DNA from: Clitoria ternatea
Lineage: Eukaryota; Streptophyta; Magnoliopsida; Fabales; Fabaceae
NCBI GenBank assembly: GCA_037962975.1
Contig: CM075673.1
Coordinates: forward strand, 150,556,667 to 150,620,666
Length of the DNA: 64,000 bases
Direction of reading: 5' to 3'
The notes beneath the pieces were generated by a model. It searched no databases. It had not been told where the DNA came from and saw nothing but the letters and a program-made list of their open reading frames with translations. The position numbers and the translations under genes were made by a program. Shown in pieces: positions 13,001 through 24,956 of the stretch; position 1 is the first letter of the stretch, and every line of letters begins with the position of its first letter.

Positions 13001-14305
13001 GGGTAACCAAATTTCTTGCAAATAACCATTGCATTTTGGCTATTGTTAAACATATACCTTATACCTCTAGTGAAGGGGGCAGGAAGAATGACTCTTGTCC
13101 CGAAAGATGAAGGATCTATCTTACTTCTACTTACAGTTTCTTCAAGTCCATTTAGAATGTCTAAACAGGTTAAAGATTAGTTGTATCTAATAAAAGAAAG
13201 CTATTGAGATTCAATCACGATATAATAGTCAACTAAAAATTGTTGGAAGATCTTACCTGAGTTTACAATAGTTCCAAACTCATAAGATCTCTCTTGAATT
13301 TTATTGGCAATAAATTCTCTAAGAGTAATCGTCAACCTCTTTCTGATACCTCTAGCACACTTTGATTACCTAATTGAATATCCTCATGATACTCATCCTG
13401 TTCGTAAGGAAAAAGCGATGAGTATTAAAGAGGAAGAAAATATGTATATGTCTCATGGATTCTCATCAATTTCCCAAAGGATTTTTAACAACAATATCTC
13501 ATCCTAATTTGGAAGAATCAAAATCTCTAACTATTAAAGTCGTGACTTCATCAATGGATAGCATATTGTAAAACCTTGCATCCTTAGACCTGTTTCTAAA
13601 TAGTTGTAGGCTTATGTTTAAGGAAGAATCTAAAGATAATTCCTTTCTAACTCTTCTAAAAGTCCAAGCTAGGACATTGTAACTATCGATCATCAATTTT
13701 AGATCTTCCACCAATGAAATATCTAATCTACAGCTGGTTTTAGAATTTCTATAACACATGAAAAAAGAACTAACAAATCAACATCCAAATGGGCAAAAAT
13801 TATATTTGATAAATATCATTAAAAGCAAATAGGATAAAATACCAACCTGAATAAATTAACTCGGTTTGAAATTTCATTTTTTGTATAAAAAATATACAAT
13901 TTAGCGAACTTAGAAGATTTTCCATCTATTGGAACTAAGTTGGCAATTCTATGAAAGTTTTGGCCATTCAAAAGAAATTAAGGAGGGCAATTATAAATGT
14001 ATCAATTCGTCCCCCAATAAATATCAGAGACAACATGTTATTATATGTTCAAAGATTGTCCTAAAATTTTTCCATCTTGCATCCATTTGAGTCATCAAAT
14101 TAAAAAGTAACTGAGGAGGCCTTTCGATTAAAGAGAGTTGTACCTTACATTTAGAATAACAAATGGAGAAATATGGATTAGAAAGACGTTTAGATTTATC
14201 AAAATGTTCTTTATACCACATAATGGCTTGACAATAATCACAACTCATTTTTGCATCTCCAAGGTTTAATATTATTGTGAAACCATGATATAATATGAAC
14301 ACCAC
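10099..14305 (-). pseudogene. Helitron RepHel (HUH nickase plus Pif1-like helicase), decayed
   Basis: RepHel nicks and unwinds DNA for rolling-circle transposition. On the minus strand I see, in order: a cysteine-containing N-terminal segment (CDYCQAIMWY, about 14230), the Helitron-like N-terminal domain (13759-13499), and the HUH nickase motif PHAHILLWL with its HAH codons at 12687-12695. Helicase follows with a degenerate Walker A (GYRGTRKI instead of GYGGTGKT, about 11152-11177), the WDKALM block near 10965, and GSDF*Q with a stop at 10803-10805. The C-terminal block NHKLILKVGVPIMLLRNID lies at 10332-10099. Frameshifts (one just before HUH) and stops occur throughout. The order and motifs leave little doubt about identity. 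Confidence 0.85.
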
Positions 14306-15391
14306 ATGAAAATAAAAAAAATATGGTTCAGGAATTAGTATGATGACTTTGTTGAAATCATAAAATGGAGCACCTTCATTTTTGAATGTAATTATTTATT
14401 TTAAGATCAATTAATATGACTTATGAAACAAACAATTAACTTATCTTCAATTCAAAGATATGTACACTACCTAAGTTGAAAGAATTTGAAACCTGAACTC
14501 CATTAAGTCTTTCATCAAGATATCTAACAACAGATTTAATAAAATTCTAAGGTTGGAATCGACGTTTCCTTAGATTAATACCATACCAAGGATGTATTAC
14601 TTCTGACTATGAAAGACAAGAATTACATCCAACAATTGAATTATCTCTGGGTATTCGATAGCTTCCTGGATACAATAGAAACATATGAATAAATTAATAT
14701 AGTGTTATCTAAAACTACATCTAGCGGAATTAAAATAAAAGAAAACAATAATGAACGACTTACCATTAGAATGTTGAGCCTTAAAGGAGGTGGCTTATCC
14801 TAATAAAATAAATTTTTAAAATACTACATAAGCCATCAAGAAGGAATTATATACTCGAATTAACAATTGTAGACATAAACTAATAATGGCAGAAATATGA
14901 TTAATTAATAGAAACAAGATACTTGGACCATGGGATATATTAGGTCAAGAACTAAACACATCGCATTCATTGAGATTAGGACTCTCAAAAGTAGAAGATA
15001 TGTTAGATATCATAGAAATCAAGGTCCTAGGAGGAACCTTTCATGTTAATTTTGTATTCTCTAGAATTAAAAACAAATTAAGTAAACATGAATTAAATAT
15101 TTTCAAAACAAATGTATAGAATTTTATATAAAAATGCATGCCATATAGAGATGAATGAATATAACATGAATAAGTTTATCAAAACCTATTTCCATTGACA
15201 ACATAAACCAAAATACCTTAATTGATAATTCAAAATAGATAAGTAACACTTCTTCATAACTTTTGAACACAAATACCAGCCTTGTAAACAACACAATCCA
15301 CAAATTTGAAACTAAACAAAAGCTTCAACAAAAACCATAATATGAACCAAAACTAAACCCTAGATAGATCAAAGCGTTATGCATTTACAAC

Positions 15392-17960
15392 TTAATCTTT
15401 CTCAATCTTAATGGTTCTCTTAATGGAACTAAAGGTGTCAGCAGTTGACAAATCAACAACCAAACAAGCATGACTGCCAACAAGAGTTAGGATGGAGTCA
15501 TTAGAATGGAAAATTTTTGGTTTGGCTTCTAAAGCAACATCAATCGAATTTGCATTTAAAAACTTTAAGGAGACCTGGAAAAGTATATGATTCATGAACA
15601 TTACAAGAGTTAAACTTAAATTGACATCACCAATACATAAACTTAGACCATGAAAAAAATCTAAACTTACATTAACAACATTAATATCTGCATTGAGATC
15701 AATAACATCACCAGGAAACCTTTTTGGAGGAGTCAAACAATTGTGCCCATTTGATGTTTCTCTATCACCACTAACATGACTTAATTGGTCTAGAAAATCC
15801 TATACCACCAAGGGTTTGCTTTATTTAATACAGGACAATAATTACAAGACAACAATAAGTTAATCACTCAATAAAAAAACTTATACCTTAGAAGGCATAG
15901 ACTTTCCAATCAAATCAGTAGAAGGATTGTTTAAGAAACTAACAGATGGATCTCCAAAAGAAAAACCCTTGAAGTAGAAAAAAATAAAGTTTAAATTTAT
16001 CAAAAAGTAAATCTATGTTGATAGATTAGGTGACAAATACTTACCTTACAAACACCAACGAGTTTGAATTTCTCAATACGTAAAGTGTCGAACGTTATAT
16101 TCCTTACACAGTAAAAAGGTTCAAAATTAAAGTTTGAAGATTCTTTCATATTAACCTTAAATAAAAAAATCCTTCCAACTAAATTAGATATCTCTTTAGG
16201 AACCTTAAACATTGAGTTTGACTACATAAGATATATTTTAGTTAATTAGTTCATGAAGAACGTGTAAAGAAATATTTGCTAGAAAAAAAAAGAATGAAAC
16301 ATAAGAGTAAAAAGTAATAACATTCAATTCAATTTGAGGAAGGTTAGCACAAAAGTTATCCAATAAAGTAAAGATCTCCCTACCTAACATTATAAAGGTT
16401 GCATAGTTTATATCTATTGTCTATGACTCTAATTCTTAGCTTGTACCTGAAAAAAACAATTTAATGAAATAACTATTAAAATAATAAAAGATTTGATAAG
16501 GGATAACCTTTTAATATAACAATTCTCTATGGCAGATGCGGGTAAAAGATTTGCCAAATATAGGATATGGAAAAACCAACCTTGGAGTTACAGAGATGAC
16601 ATGATGATTACACCCATCACAGAAATACATATCATAATCAGGAATGATAGATTTGTTATAGGTGCATGCAATATACCACCAAGAAGTTACATCTAACACA
16701 TGTTTGACAGTGCCTACCACAATGAAATGATATCCTGAGCAACATTAAAAAAATTAGCATTAATCATTTTCGTAGAAAAAATGGGATTTTTTTTAAAACC
16801 TACCAAAAACCTTTCTACAATCTTTCAGCTCTTTTATTGATTTTTTTAGAGTGTTGATAAGGAAATTATCATGAATTAAGTATTGACTTAAATAAGGAAT
16901 CTAGGTTAGAGACTGTAAACCATGACAATTGTTTTCTATGAAACTATAAAATGGATAAACATTAGATAAACATAATAATCATTAAGATATTGAATGAAAA
17001 CTTGATATAAAATTACCTTTTTAAAATTTGAATAGCTTCAAGTAAGTCATAATTAAAAATGAGTTTGGTTGTCTTTGAGAAGTTCTGCAATCCTACCTTT
17101 CCTATTAAAAACAACCTTTACAAAATGATAAAGGTGACAAATAAAAAATACAAATAATAGTAACAATAAAAACCATTGAAACCTTTTAACTTGGCAAAGA
17201 AAATTACAATGGTCGAATTAGACACTTCCTCGGAAGAGACAAAAAAATCCCTTTACTTCAATAATATATGTTCTAAAAATGACACACTTAATTTTAAACC
17301 TAGGACACAACCATTCGTTAGCAAGAGTTGAAAACACATAGTAGAAAAATAAAAGTAAAAAAAATTGAAAGAATATATCCCAAAACACTTAGCTCTATTA
17401 CAATCATTTTACACTTTTTACCCTACTTGACAATCTCTTTCATTACTAATACCAGTAAGCACACACATCTAGATAATAGATAACATGAAAAGAAACATTA
17501 AACATTTAAAACCATACAAATCTAGATCCGTATTAGAATCAAATAAATCAAAGAAATCAAAATAAAAGAACCCTTACCAACTAAGTAATCAGGATTTGTA
17601 TTAAAATCAAATAAATCACCCACAAGAACAAAGGAATAAGCACAAACTGGAAGGGGAGAATCAGGCAAGTCCACAACTTGAGTTTCATACTAAAAATTGA
17701 GTCAAAATTAGTGGCAAGTTGTTTTATAAGAACTAGTATTTTTGACAACTCCAAAATAAAAAAAAATGATATGCAGAGCCTTCTCGCAACAGTTTTGAAA
17801 CATAAAAAAGATTTTTCACATAGATGCGTGGATTTTATTACTAGCGGTATCCATAAACACCATTTCAGGAGAAAGAGGTATTTTAGAAAAACTTTTCTCA
17901 CTCAAAACAGGCATAAGCAAATAATTATAACTTTAACATTTCACTTATCCTCCGCAGATG
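15392..17960 (-). pseudogene. RPA1-like single-stranded DNA-binding gene carried by the Helitron, decayed
   Basis: This gene resembles replication factor A1 (70-kDa subunit), which binds single-stranded DNA through OB folds. Plant Helitrons often carry such genes. On the minus strand the first OB fold is recognisable near 17890-17700 (segment with MVFMD and KIHAS). A second piece lies at 17695-17580 (YETQVVDLPDS...DYLVG) and another near 17110-17030. The zinc-binding region is at 16720-16511 (WWYIACTYNKS, MYFCDGCNHH), with one expected cysteine replaced. A further C-terminal part (VPKEISNLVGRIFLFKV) is at 16212-16000 and a TPPKR-containing tail at 15736-15392. Gaps between pieces probably include old introns. 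Stop codons mark it as a pseudogene. Confidence 0.75.
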
Positions 17961-18380
17961 TATACATGAAATAGAATCAATAAGACCATCCATATTTTTT
18001 TAATAAATTAAGAAGAATTTATTGAAATTTAACAAATTAGGAAATGAGGGAGATGAAATAGGATTTAGATATCAAGAGATGACATACCATGGTATACATA
18101 GGAAAAAAATAAATGATGTAGTATTGAACATAAATACAAATGGGAAATGGTAGACCCCTCCTATTAATGAAACACAATGATAAATTAATAACCTTTCAAG
18201 AAATTCAACCAAGATAACCAATCAAAGACCAAAACATTAAAAGCTCCACCCATCTATATATCAAGAGCTGCACATTAGACAATACTTGCTGAAAGAAGAA
18301 AGAAATAAAAAGGCTTTCAAAGCGAATAAGACGTAGCAAAACTTTTCTTGGCTAAGGGGTTAGTTTTTTTATATATTATA

Positions 18381-18385
18381 GAAGA
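18381..18385 (-). other. Proposed 5' terminus of the Helitron
   Basis: The minus strand reads ...CATACA|TCTTCTATAATATATAAAAAAACTAACC. Plant Helitrons start with TC after a host A and often have an AT-rich start like this. The position is the first TC after that A and has not been confirmed against another copy. Confidence 0.45.
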
Positions 18386-18700
18386 TGTATGAATCTTGTT
18401 AGTAATGCAATAAATTGGGTAAAAATGCTTTCTACTTTGGTTACATTAGATAAATTGGTTTGATATTGTTATACTGATTATAGTAGACTAAACTTAATCT
18501 TAAGTTAAGAAAAACCTAAAAATAATATAAACAATTGCCTTAAGAAAATGAAAATAAAAATGAAAATTTGCAATTAATAAGATATTTAATAAATTTTAAT
18601 TATAAGTTGAAAATATAGTTGCTAAATGAAATTATCTAAAATTTAATAAGTATTTTAAATTTAAAATTTTAACAAATCAAATTGATGAGGAAACTAGTTT
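18386..18700. other. AT-rich spacer with no recognised feature
   Basis: This stretch between the Helitron end and the first Athila-like sequence is strongly AT-rich. I see no coding signal, repeat or terminal motif in it. Confidence 0.5.
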
Positions 18701-19755
18701 CTAAGAATCGAGTGATTCACCCCCTTCCTTTATTCTTGAATAGGTTTCTGAAGCATCCATGAGACATAATTCCCCTATCAGTAAGCAAAGGGAATGTCTG
18801 AGCAAATTGCAAGCATCATGCCTTACTCCCTATGGGCAATTTGATTTCGAAGATGAGATTGAGGCCAAATGTTATGTTGAATTATGTGCTCACCCTTCTA
18901 AGGTAGACCAAATTCCCCCTGTAAGTATATTCACCCCTTACATTGGAAGTCTTGAACCATTATTTTAGGGTCATGGAATTAATGGATAATATTGACAGAG
19001 TAATTATTTTGCAATTAATTTTCCTACACATACTGAGTTACTATATGAATTTTATGTAACATATGAATTTGACACACCAAAAGGGTACCTCTTGGACACC
19101 CTAAAGTTAATAAAGTTTAGGTTAATGAAAAAACATTTTCAATTCTCCATTACTGAGTTTAATATTGTTTGTGGCTTTATTAAGAAGATGCCAAAAACTT
19201 TGAGTACTTGGATATATGGTAGATTACCATGAAAAGTTTAAACCAAATGTTAAGAGTATAAAAATATGTTTGTCTCTAGCATTAAGTACAATTCAAAGAC
19301 ATCCAAGGATATTTTTTTGAAAAACCCTACACTTATTTATATACATTGATTTTTAGCTTTCACCTTTTTAGGTAGGAAAGATAATATAAGAGTGCTAACA
19401 CAGATAAAATTTTATTTCTTATATTGCATGATTAATAAGATTAAATTGAATTTGGGGATATGGTTAGCCTATCAATTTTCATAATGTTTTATCTCATAAA
19501 AGGCCACTAGTCCTGGGATCTATAATTACCAATTTGGCAGTGTAACTACATTTGATAAATGTATATAAGACTAACCTACATATTACTTGTGAAATGTTTC
19601 CTCTTGACATAGCAAGTCTAGAATGGATGAGTTTATTGGAAAACAGAAATTATGCATGGCACTTTGTTAAACCAGGAGCACCTAAGAAGAAGAGGCGTCG
19701 AGTGATTGCACCATCTTCCAAATCAACACTGAGCCTACATCTAACACACCCTTAA
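18701..19755 (+). pseudogene. Athila-like ORF downstream of pol (env-position/ORF1-type), decayed
   Basis: The plus strand carries broken pieces of the protein found after pol in Athila-type elements. These include an open stretch at 18759-18968, then a region with FPTHTELLYEFY and FDTPKGYLLDT (about 19018-19095) followed by FRLMKKHFQFSITEFN (about 19115-19160). A last basic open stretch (PGAPKKKRRR) lies near 19670. The family resembles plant ATHILA ORF-1 type proteins; its function is unknown. Stop codons and frameshifts separate the pieces. The 5' part of the element, including gag-pol, is absent. Confidence 0.5.
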
Positions 19756-20487
19756 TTGATTCCACTCCTACTCTCCAACAAATTTTTAAGCATTTTCAAA
19801 GGATAAAGGCTAACCAATTGAGGCAAAAAAAATACTATTACTCACCATGTGCAACTTTTTAGGTTTCTCACCCAACCCCCTATCAAATACTTAACCCAAA
19901 CACTCTCATTCAAGGAAGTTTCTTCTTCCTAATTTCTCTTTTCCTTTCCCTTTCTTTTTTCTTTTACTTTACTTTTAGTTTAGTGATGGACATATTGAGG
20001 GAAATGTTTATGATAAATGTGGGGGAATGTTTGCTACAAAGGTATATGCTATGCTTTGATTACTTTGATTACCATAATTATTGAATGACTAGCTAAATTC
20101 TTACTTTTTATTATTGAGTAATTATCTCAATATGCTTTATTTAGATAAAAATGGCTTGGAATTTAATAATACATCCCACACTATGAGTTTTTGAGCCTTA
20201 AAGCAATCATTACATCATGCTTTGATTGATTTTTCTAGAACTTTCTTTGTTATGCATGTTGAAACTTTCCTTCCAAATTAATGTAATAAGATGATAAAGG
20301 CACTTAGGTTCAACCACTTTAACCAAAAAGGCCCATCTAACTTGCTTCCCCTAGAAGCCCCTTTGAGCCTTGGCCTTCTTTTTGTGTTTAAACACCAATA
20401 TAAGCCAAAATATTCTTTTTGAAAAGTAAATATCTTGCATTCTTTTACCCAGAATTGAAGGATTGTATGAAATTGCTCTAATGGATT
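19756..20487 (+). mobile_element. Non-coding 3' region of the first Athila-like element, left of the Copia insertion
   Basis: It contains the motif catattgagggaaatgttt followed by gtgggggaatg (about 19989-20030), a signature often seen after the last ORF of Athila elements. The sequence is interrupted at 20487 by a Copia element and resumes at 25490 with the duplicated bases GGATT. No coding sequence is seen. Confidence 0.5.
20483..20487. repeat. Left target-site duplication GGATT of the Tork-like Copia
   Basis: The five bases ggatt directly before the 5' LTR recur directly after the 3' LTR at 25490-25494. Copia elements make 5-bp duplications. Confidence 0.85.
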
Positions 20488-20994
20488 TGTGAAGATTGAC
20501 TCCAAAACCAATTTCAGTTTCTCTAACAAATTCTGTTATGTTGTTAGAAATAATAGTTTTCGGTTATTATTTGTTTCCATGTATTATATAAGCTTGTTAG
20601 CTTATCTTTTAGAAGATGATTTTGTAATCAGTGTGTAACAATTATGTGGCATGTGATATTGCTTGAAAAGAGTTAAGATCAAAAGCAAGAGTGAAATCAG
20701 AGGTAAGGAAGAGAAAGAAGGAGTTACAATCCAGGGTATGGGTCTGGTACAGGTAGTTTCAAAGTTTGAAGCCAGTTTCTCTTGTAATTTATTCTTGGAG
20801 ATCTTAATAGTGAATTATTGTTCTCTCCTATGGACGTAGGCTATATTGGCTGAACCATGTTAAAGCTTGATGTTTTCTTCTTCTTCTTTATCTCTTTTAT
20901 AATTCTCTATTAATTGTTTTTTTACCTAAGTATTTTGTTCTAGTTTAGTTTCTGCTCTGTTCTTGTGATTGTTTTGTGCTAGATTGAACCAATA
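20488..20994 (+). repeat. 5' LTR of the Tork-like Copia
   Basis: It starts TGTGAAGA and ends GAACCAATA, which I read as a mutated form of the ACA end kept in the 3' copy. A TATA-like sequence (tatataag) lies at 20585-20592 and is conserved in the other LTR. The primer-binding region follows directly (attggcgtcgtctgtgg, 20995-21011). Confidence 0.85.
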
Positions 20995-21070
20995 ATTGGC
21001 GTCGTCTGTGGAAAGCCCAAAACAGATCAAGAATGGGAACTACCAGGTATGACATAGAGAAATTCTCAAT

Positions 21071-21780
21071 ATGTCAGCATCCTTGACTCCAAAGGAAAAG
21101 GTTGATATGAGTGAGAAGGCAAGAATGTTGTGTCTTGGAAATAAAGCTTTAAGAGAGGTCGCAAGGGAAAAGACTACTGCAGCTCTGTGGGTTAAACATG
21201 AATCTTTATATATGACCAAATCATTGGCTCATAGGCTTTGTTTGAAGCAACAGTTATACTTTTTCAAGATGGACGAAACAAAATCAATTGCTGAACAATT
21301 GGCAGAATTTAATAAAATTTTGGATGACTTGGAGAACATTGAACTAATGCTTAGTGATGAAGTCAAGGCTCTTTTGCTGCTAAATTCTTTACCCAAGATT
21401 TATGAACATTTCAAGGATGCCATTCTTTTGGCAAAGAGCAGACCATTGCTTTGGAAGACGTCCAGACCTCCATCAGAACTAAGGTGTTGCAGAGGCAACA
21501 AGAATTTAAGCCTGATGGTAATGGGGAAAGCTTGAATGTGTCAAGGGGAAGGAATGAGAAGAAAGTACAAAGTTGGAAGGGGAAAAAGTCTTGGTCCAAA
21601 TCCAAGAATGGTGGAAAATCAAAATACAGGTGCTTCGACTGTCACAAGACAGGTCATTTCAAGAAAGACCGTCTTGAAAAAGGCTACAAGAACACAAGGA
21701 CCTTCGCTGATGCAGTAAACTTAGCAGCTATTGCTGATGGTTATAAAAGTGCTGAAGTTCTGGTTGTGTCCACTTCATAG
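21071..21780 (+). pseudogene. Copia gag with zinc knuckle, frameshifted
   Basis: The first open stretch (from the ATG at 21071) carries the gag core, with KQQLYFFKMDETKSIAEQ and LLLNSLP typical of Copia gag. The frame then shifts near 21450-21520 and continues in another frame to the knuckle CFDCHKTGHFKKDR (about 21630-21670). There the final cysteine of the CCHC motif is arginine. The normal role is packaging of element RNA; this copy is not intact. Protease follows about 20 bases later. Confidence 0.85.
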
Positions 21781-21798
21781 ACTTCAAAGGATTAAGTC

Positions 21799-23057
21799 AT
21801 GGACTCAGGTTGCTTGTTTCATATGTATCCCAAGAAGGATTATTTTGAGTCCTTGGAGCTAAAAGAAGGAGGAACGGTCTTGTTAGGTGATAACCATCCC
21901 TGCAAGGTTCAAGGTTTGGGAACCATCAGACTGAAGATGTTTGATAATAGAGAATATCTTCTCAAAGATGTAAGGTATATTCCTCAACTGAAAAGAAATC
22001 TTATATCTTTAAGCATGTTTAATATTTTAGGATATTCAACTAAAATTCAGCATGGTGTTCTTAAGATTTCAAATGGGTCTTTGATAATTGCTAAAGGTAA
22101 CAAGGATAAAAGTAATGGCTTATTTGTCTTAGATGGCTCAACTATTATTGCACATGCCTCTATTGTTAGTAACTACTTTAATGATAAATCAAAATTGTGG
22201 CATCTTACACTCGGGCATGTTACTGAAAAGGGATAATTAAACTAGAAAAATAGAATCTGCTTAAGGGTGATAAACTGAACAAGTTAGAATTCTATGAAAA
22301 TTGTGTGCTAGGAAAATCTATAAGGATTAAATTTAAGACTGGCATGCATATTTCTAGTAGAACTTTTGAGTATATGCATTCTGATTTATGGGGACCTTCA
22401 AGAGTAAAATCTTTAGGTGAAGGCTTATATTTCCTTACTATAATTGATGATTTTTCTAGAAAAGTCTAGTTATATGTGTTAAAGGATAAAACTAAAACTG
22501 TTAAAATATTTAAGGAATGGCACACCCTGATTCAAAACCAAACAGGTAACAAACTTAAGGTTTTGAGAACTGACAATGGCCTAGAGTTTCTTTCAGAGCA
22601 GTTTAATGAGTTTTGTAGGTCTCAAGGAATTAAAAGGCATAAAATAGTCCCTAATACACCTCAACAAAACGGTCTGGCAGAAAGGATGAATAAAACTATT
22701 TTGGAAAAAGTAAGATGTATGTTTCTTGGAGCAGGAATGCCAAAGAGTTTCTGGGGAAAATCTGCAACTACTACAGTTTATTTGATTAATAGGTGTCCCT
22801 CATCAGCTCTAAACTTTAAGACCCTCATGGAGGCATGGAGTGGAAAGCCAGCAGATTATTTAGGAATGAGAGTGTTTGGGTCCCTAGCATATGCTCACAT
22901 CAAAGAGGGGAAGCTAGAACCAAGGGCCACGAAATGTGTGTTCCTTGGATATCTTGAGAGAGTGAAGGTTACAAGCTGTGGAAACTTGAAAAAGGTGGAG
23001 GAAAATGCATTATCAACAAAGACATTACTTTTGATTAAACTAAGATGGGTATGGTAA
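21799..23057 (+). pseudogene. Copia protease and integrase, broken
   Basis: Protease starts with the active-site motif DSG (MDSGCLFHM, 21799). The pre-integrase region has LWHLTLGHV (about 22195-22225), after which a stop interrupts the frame. Integrase resumes in a different frame (22476-23057) with RTDNGLEF (catalytic Asp), PQQNGLAERMN (catalytic Glu) and the downstream CVFLGY segment. The first catalytic Asp lies in the broken stretch (DDFSRKV, about 22445), just before a stop codon. The protein would cut the polyprotein and insert the element cDNA if intact. Confidence 0.85.
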
Positions 23058-23221
23058 GCAAGGATTTGTAAGAGAGTACTTCAAATAAGGAATAGACTCA
23101 GTTTGAGGTGGAGTGTCCCTCCTAGATTTCAGAACTAGAAAAAGGAAACTCTGAAGGAGCAGACCCAGAAGCATCTAGTTTAGGTGAAGCAACAGACTTT
23201 CAAGATACCTTTGATTATCAA

Positions 23222-24886
23222 TTGGTCAGAGATAGAACCAAGAGAAATCCTAAGCCACAAAATAGAGTTGATTATACAGACCTTATTTGTTATGCCTTAA
23301 GTGTGGCAGAAGAAATTCAAAGTCTGGAACCAAGGACTTTTAAGGAAGCTATGGAAGGTCGTGAATCACAAAATGGGATGAAGGCTATACATGAAGAAAT
23401 GGAATCTCTTTTGAAGAACCAGAACTGGAAACTTGTTGACTTACCATAAGGCAAAAAAGTTATAGGGTGTAAGTGGATCTTCAAGAAGAAAGAAGGCATT
23501 CCAGGAGTGGAAGAACCAAGATTCAAAGCAAGACTTGTAGCAAAGGGTTTTACTCAAGTTGAAGAAGTGGATTTTGATGAAATATTCTCACTTATGAAAC
23601 ATTGTTCTATAAGGATACTGCTTAGTCTAATAAATCAGTTTGACCTTGAACTGGAACAAATGGATGTCAAAACAACATTTCTACATGGGGAATTAGAAGA
23701 AACTACTTTTATGCAGTAACCAAAAGGTTTCTCTAAAGATAGGAAGAAGGTGTGCTTGTTAAAGAAGTCTCTATATGGCCTGAAGCAGAGTCCTAGGATA
23801 TGGTACTAATGGTTTGATATTTTCTTTCTAAAGTTTGGCTTTAGCAGATATAGATATGACAACTGCATTTATGTTCTTAAGAGGAATGAGGAGTGTATGT
23901 TGTATTTACTTCTATACGTGGATGATATCCTGTTAGCTAGTTCTAGTAAGCAGGAGATAAAGGCTTTCAAGGACAGACTTAGTTTTGAGTTTGAAATGAA
24001 GAACCTTGGACCCGTTAAGAGGATATTAAGCATGGACATTGTAAGGAACAAGAATAAAGGAGAACTATTTCTATCTTAGCAATGTTACTTAAGGAAAGTG
24101 GTTGAAAGAGTTAGAATGCATAAATCTAAGTCTGTCCACACACCTTTAGGTTCTCTTACCAAGCTTTCTGTCTCTCAGTCTCCTAAAACTGATAAAGAAA
24201 GGAATGAGATGATGTCTATCCCCTATGCAAGTGGCGTTAGGAGTATCATGTATGGAATGGTTTGCAGCAGATCTGACTTAACTTATGCTATTAGTCTAAT
24301 GAGCAAGTTTATGATAAATCATGGAAAAGTTGATTGGGATGCTCTTAAATGGGTGTTGAGATATCTAAATGGATGTTTAGAGTATGGTCTGAGATTTAAG
24401 AAGAGTCTGGCAGAGAGTGACACTGTAACAGGATATGTAGATATAGATTTCACAGGTTGTGTTGATACTAGAAATTCTGTAACAAGATATGTGTTTACTC
24501 TATTTGACATTGCAGTGACTTGGAAGGCAAATTTACAGTCTATGGTAACTTTATCAACTACTGAGGCTGAATACATTGCTCTAATAGAAGGAGTAAATTA
24601 AGGTTTATGGCTAAGGGGGTTGGTTGATGATCTAGGCATAAGTTAAGCTAGAATCAATATCTTTTGTGATGACCAAAGTGCTATTCATTTGGTAAACCAT
24701 CAGACTTACCATGAGAGGACTAAGCATATCAACGTTAAGTTTCATTTCATTAGAAAAGTGATTGATTCAATGGAGATTCAAGTTCTAAAGATTTTTACAA
24801 AAGAAAATCCTACAGATATGTTGACAAAGTCCCTTCCTAGAGTAAAGTTCAAGCATTGCTTAGACTTGATCAATTTCTCAAGGTGA
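23222..24886 (+). pseudogene. Copia reverse transcriptase and RNase H, with stop codons
   Basis: One reading frame can be followed across this stretch but is interrupted by stops (about 23446, 23719, 23806, 24079 and later). RT is recognised by FKARLVAKGFTQ, the QMDVKTTFLHGEL block and the active site YVDDIL (about 23915). RNase H is recognised by TGYVDIDF, the STTEAEYIAL block and FCDDQSAIHL near 24660. The typical Copia C-terminus with ERTKHINVKFHFIR and DMLTKSLP follows. The consistent frame and few shifts suggest mutation after insertion. Confidence 0.88.
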
Positions 24887-24956
24887 TTGAAGATTAAGTG
24901 AGAGAGAAACTCATGGAAACATGCTTGCATTGGTGTTCAGAGTCAAGATGGAGATT

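Larger units (their letters stand above)
9938..18385 (-). mobile_element. Decayed autonomous-type Helitron with RPA passenger gene (5' part to RepHel C-terminus)
   Basis: This minus-strand element carries an RPA1-like gene followed by a Rep-helicase gene, the usual content of plant autonomous Helitrons. Its 5' terminus is proposed at 18385, where the minus strand reads A|TCTTCTATAATATATAAAAAAAC, fitting the TC start after a host A. The 3' terminus (CTRR with hairpin) is not in view because the Tekay-like element interrupts the Helitron at 9937. All genes are broken, so this copy is immobile. Confidence 0.75.

Noticed and set aside
17581..17974. Open frames of about 100 codons on both strands.
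   Set aside because: They overlap the RPA1-like OB-fold sequence in a different frame and are shadows.
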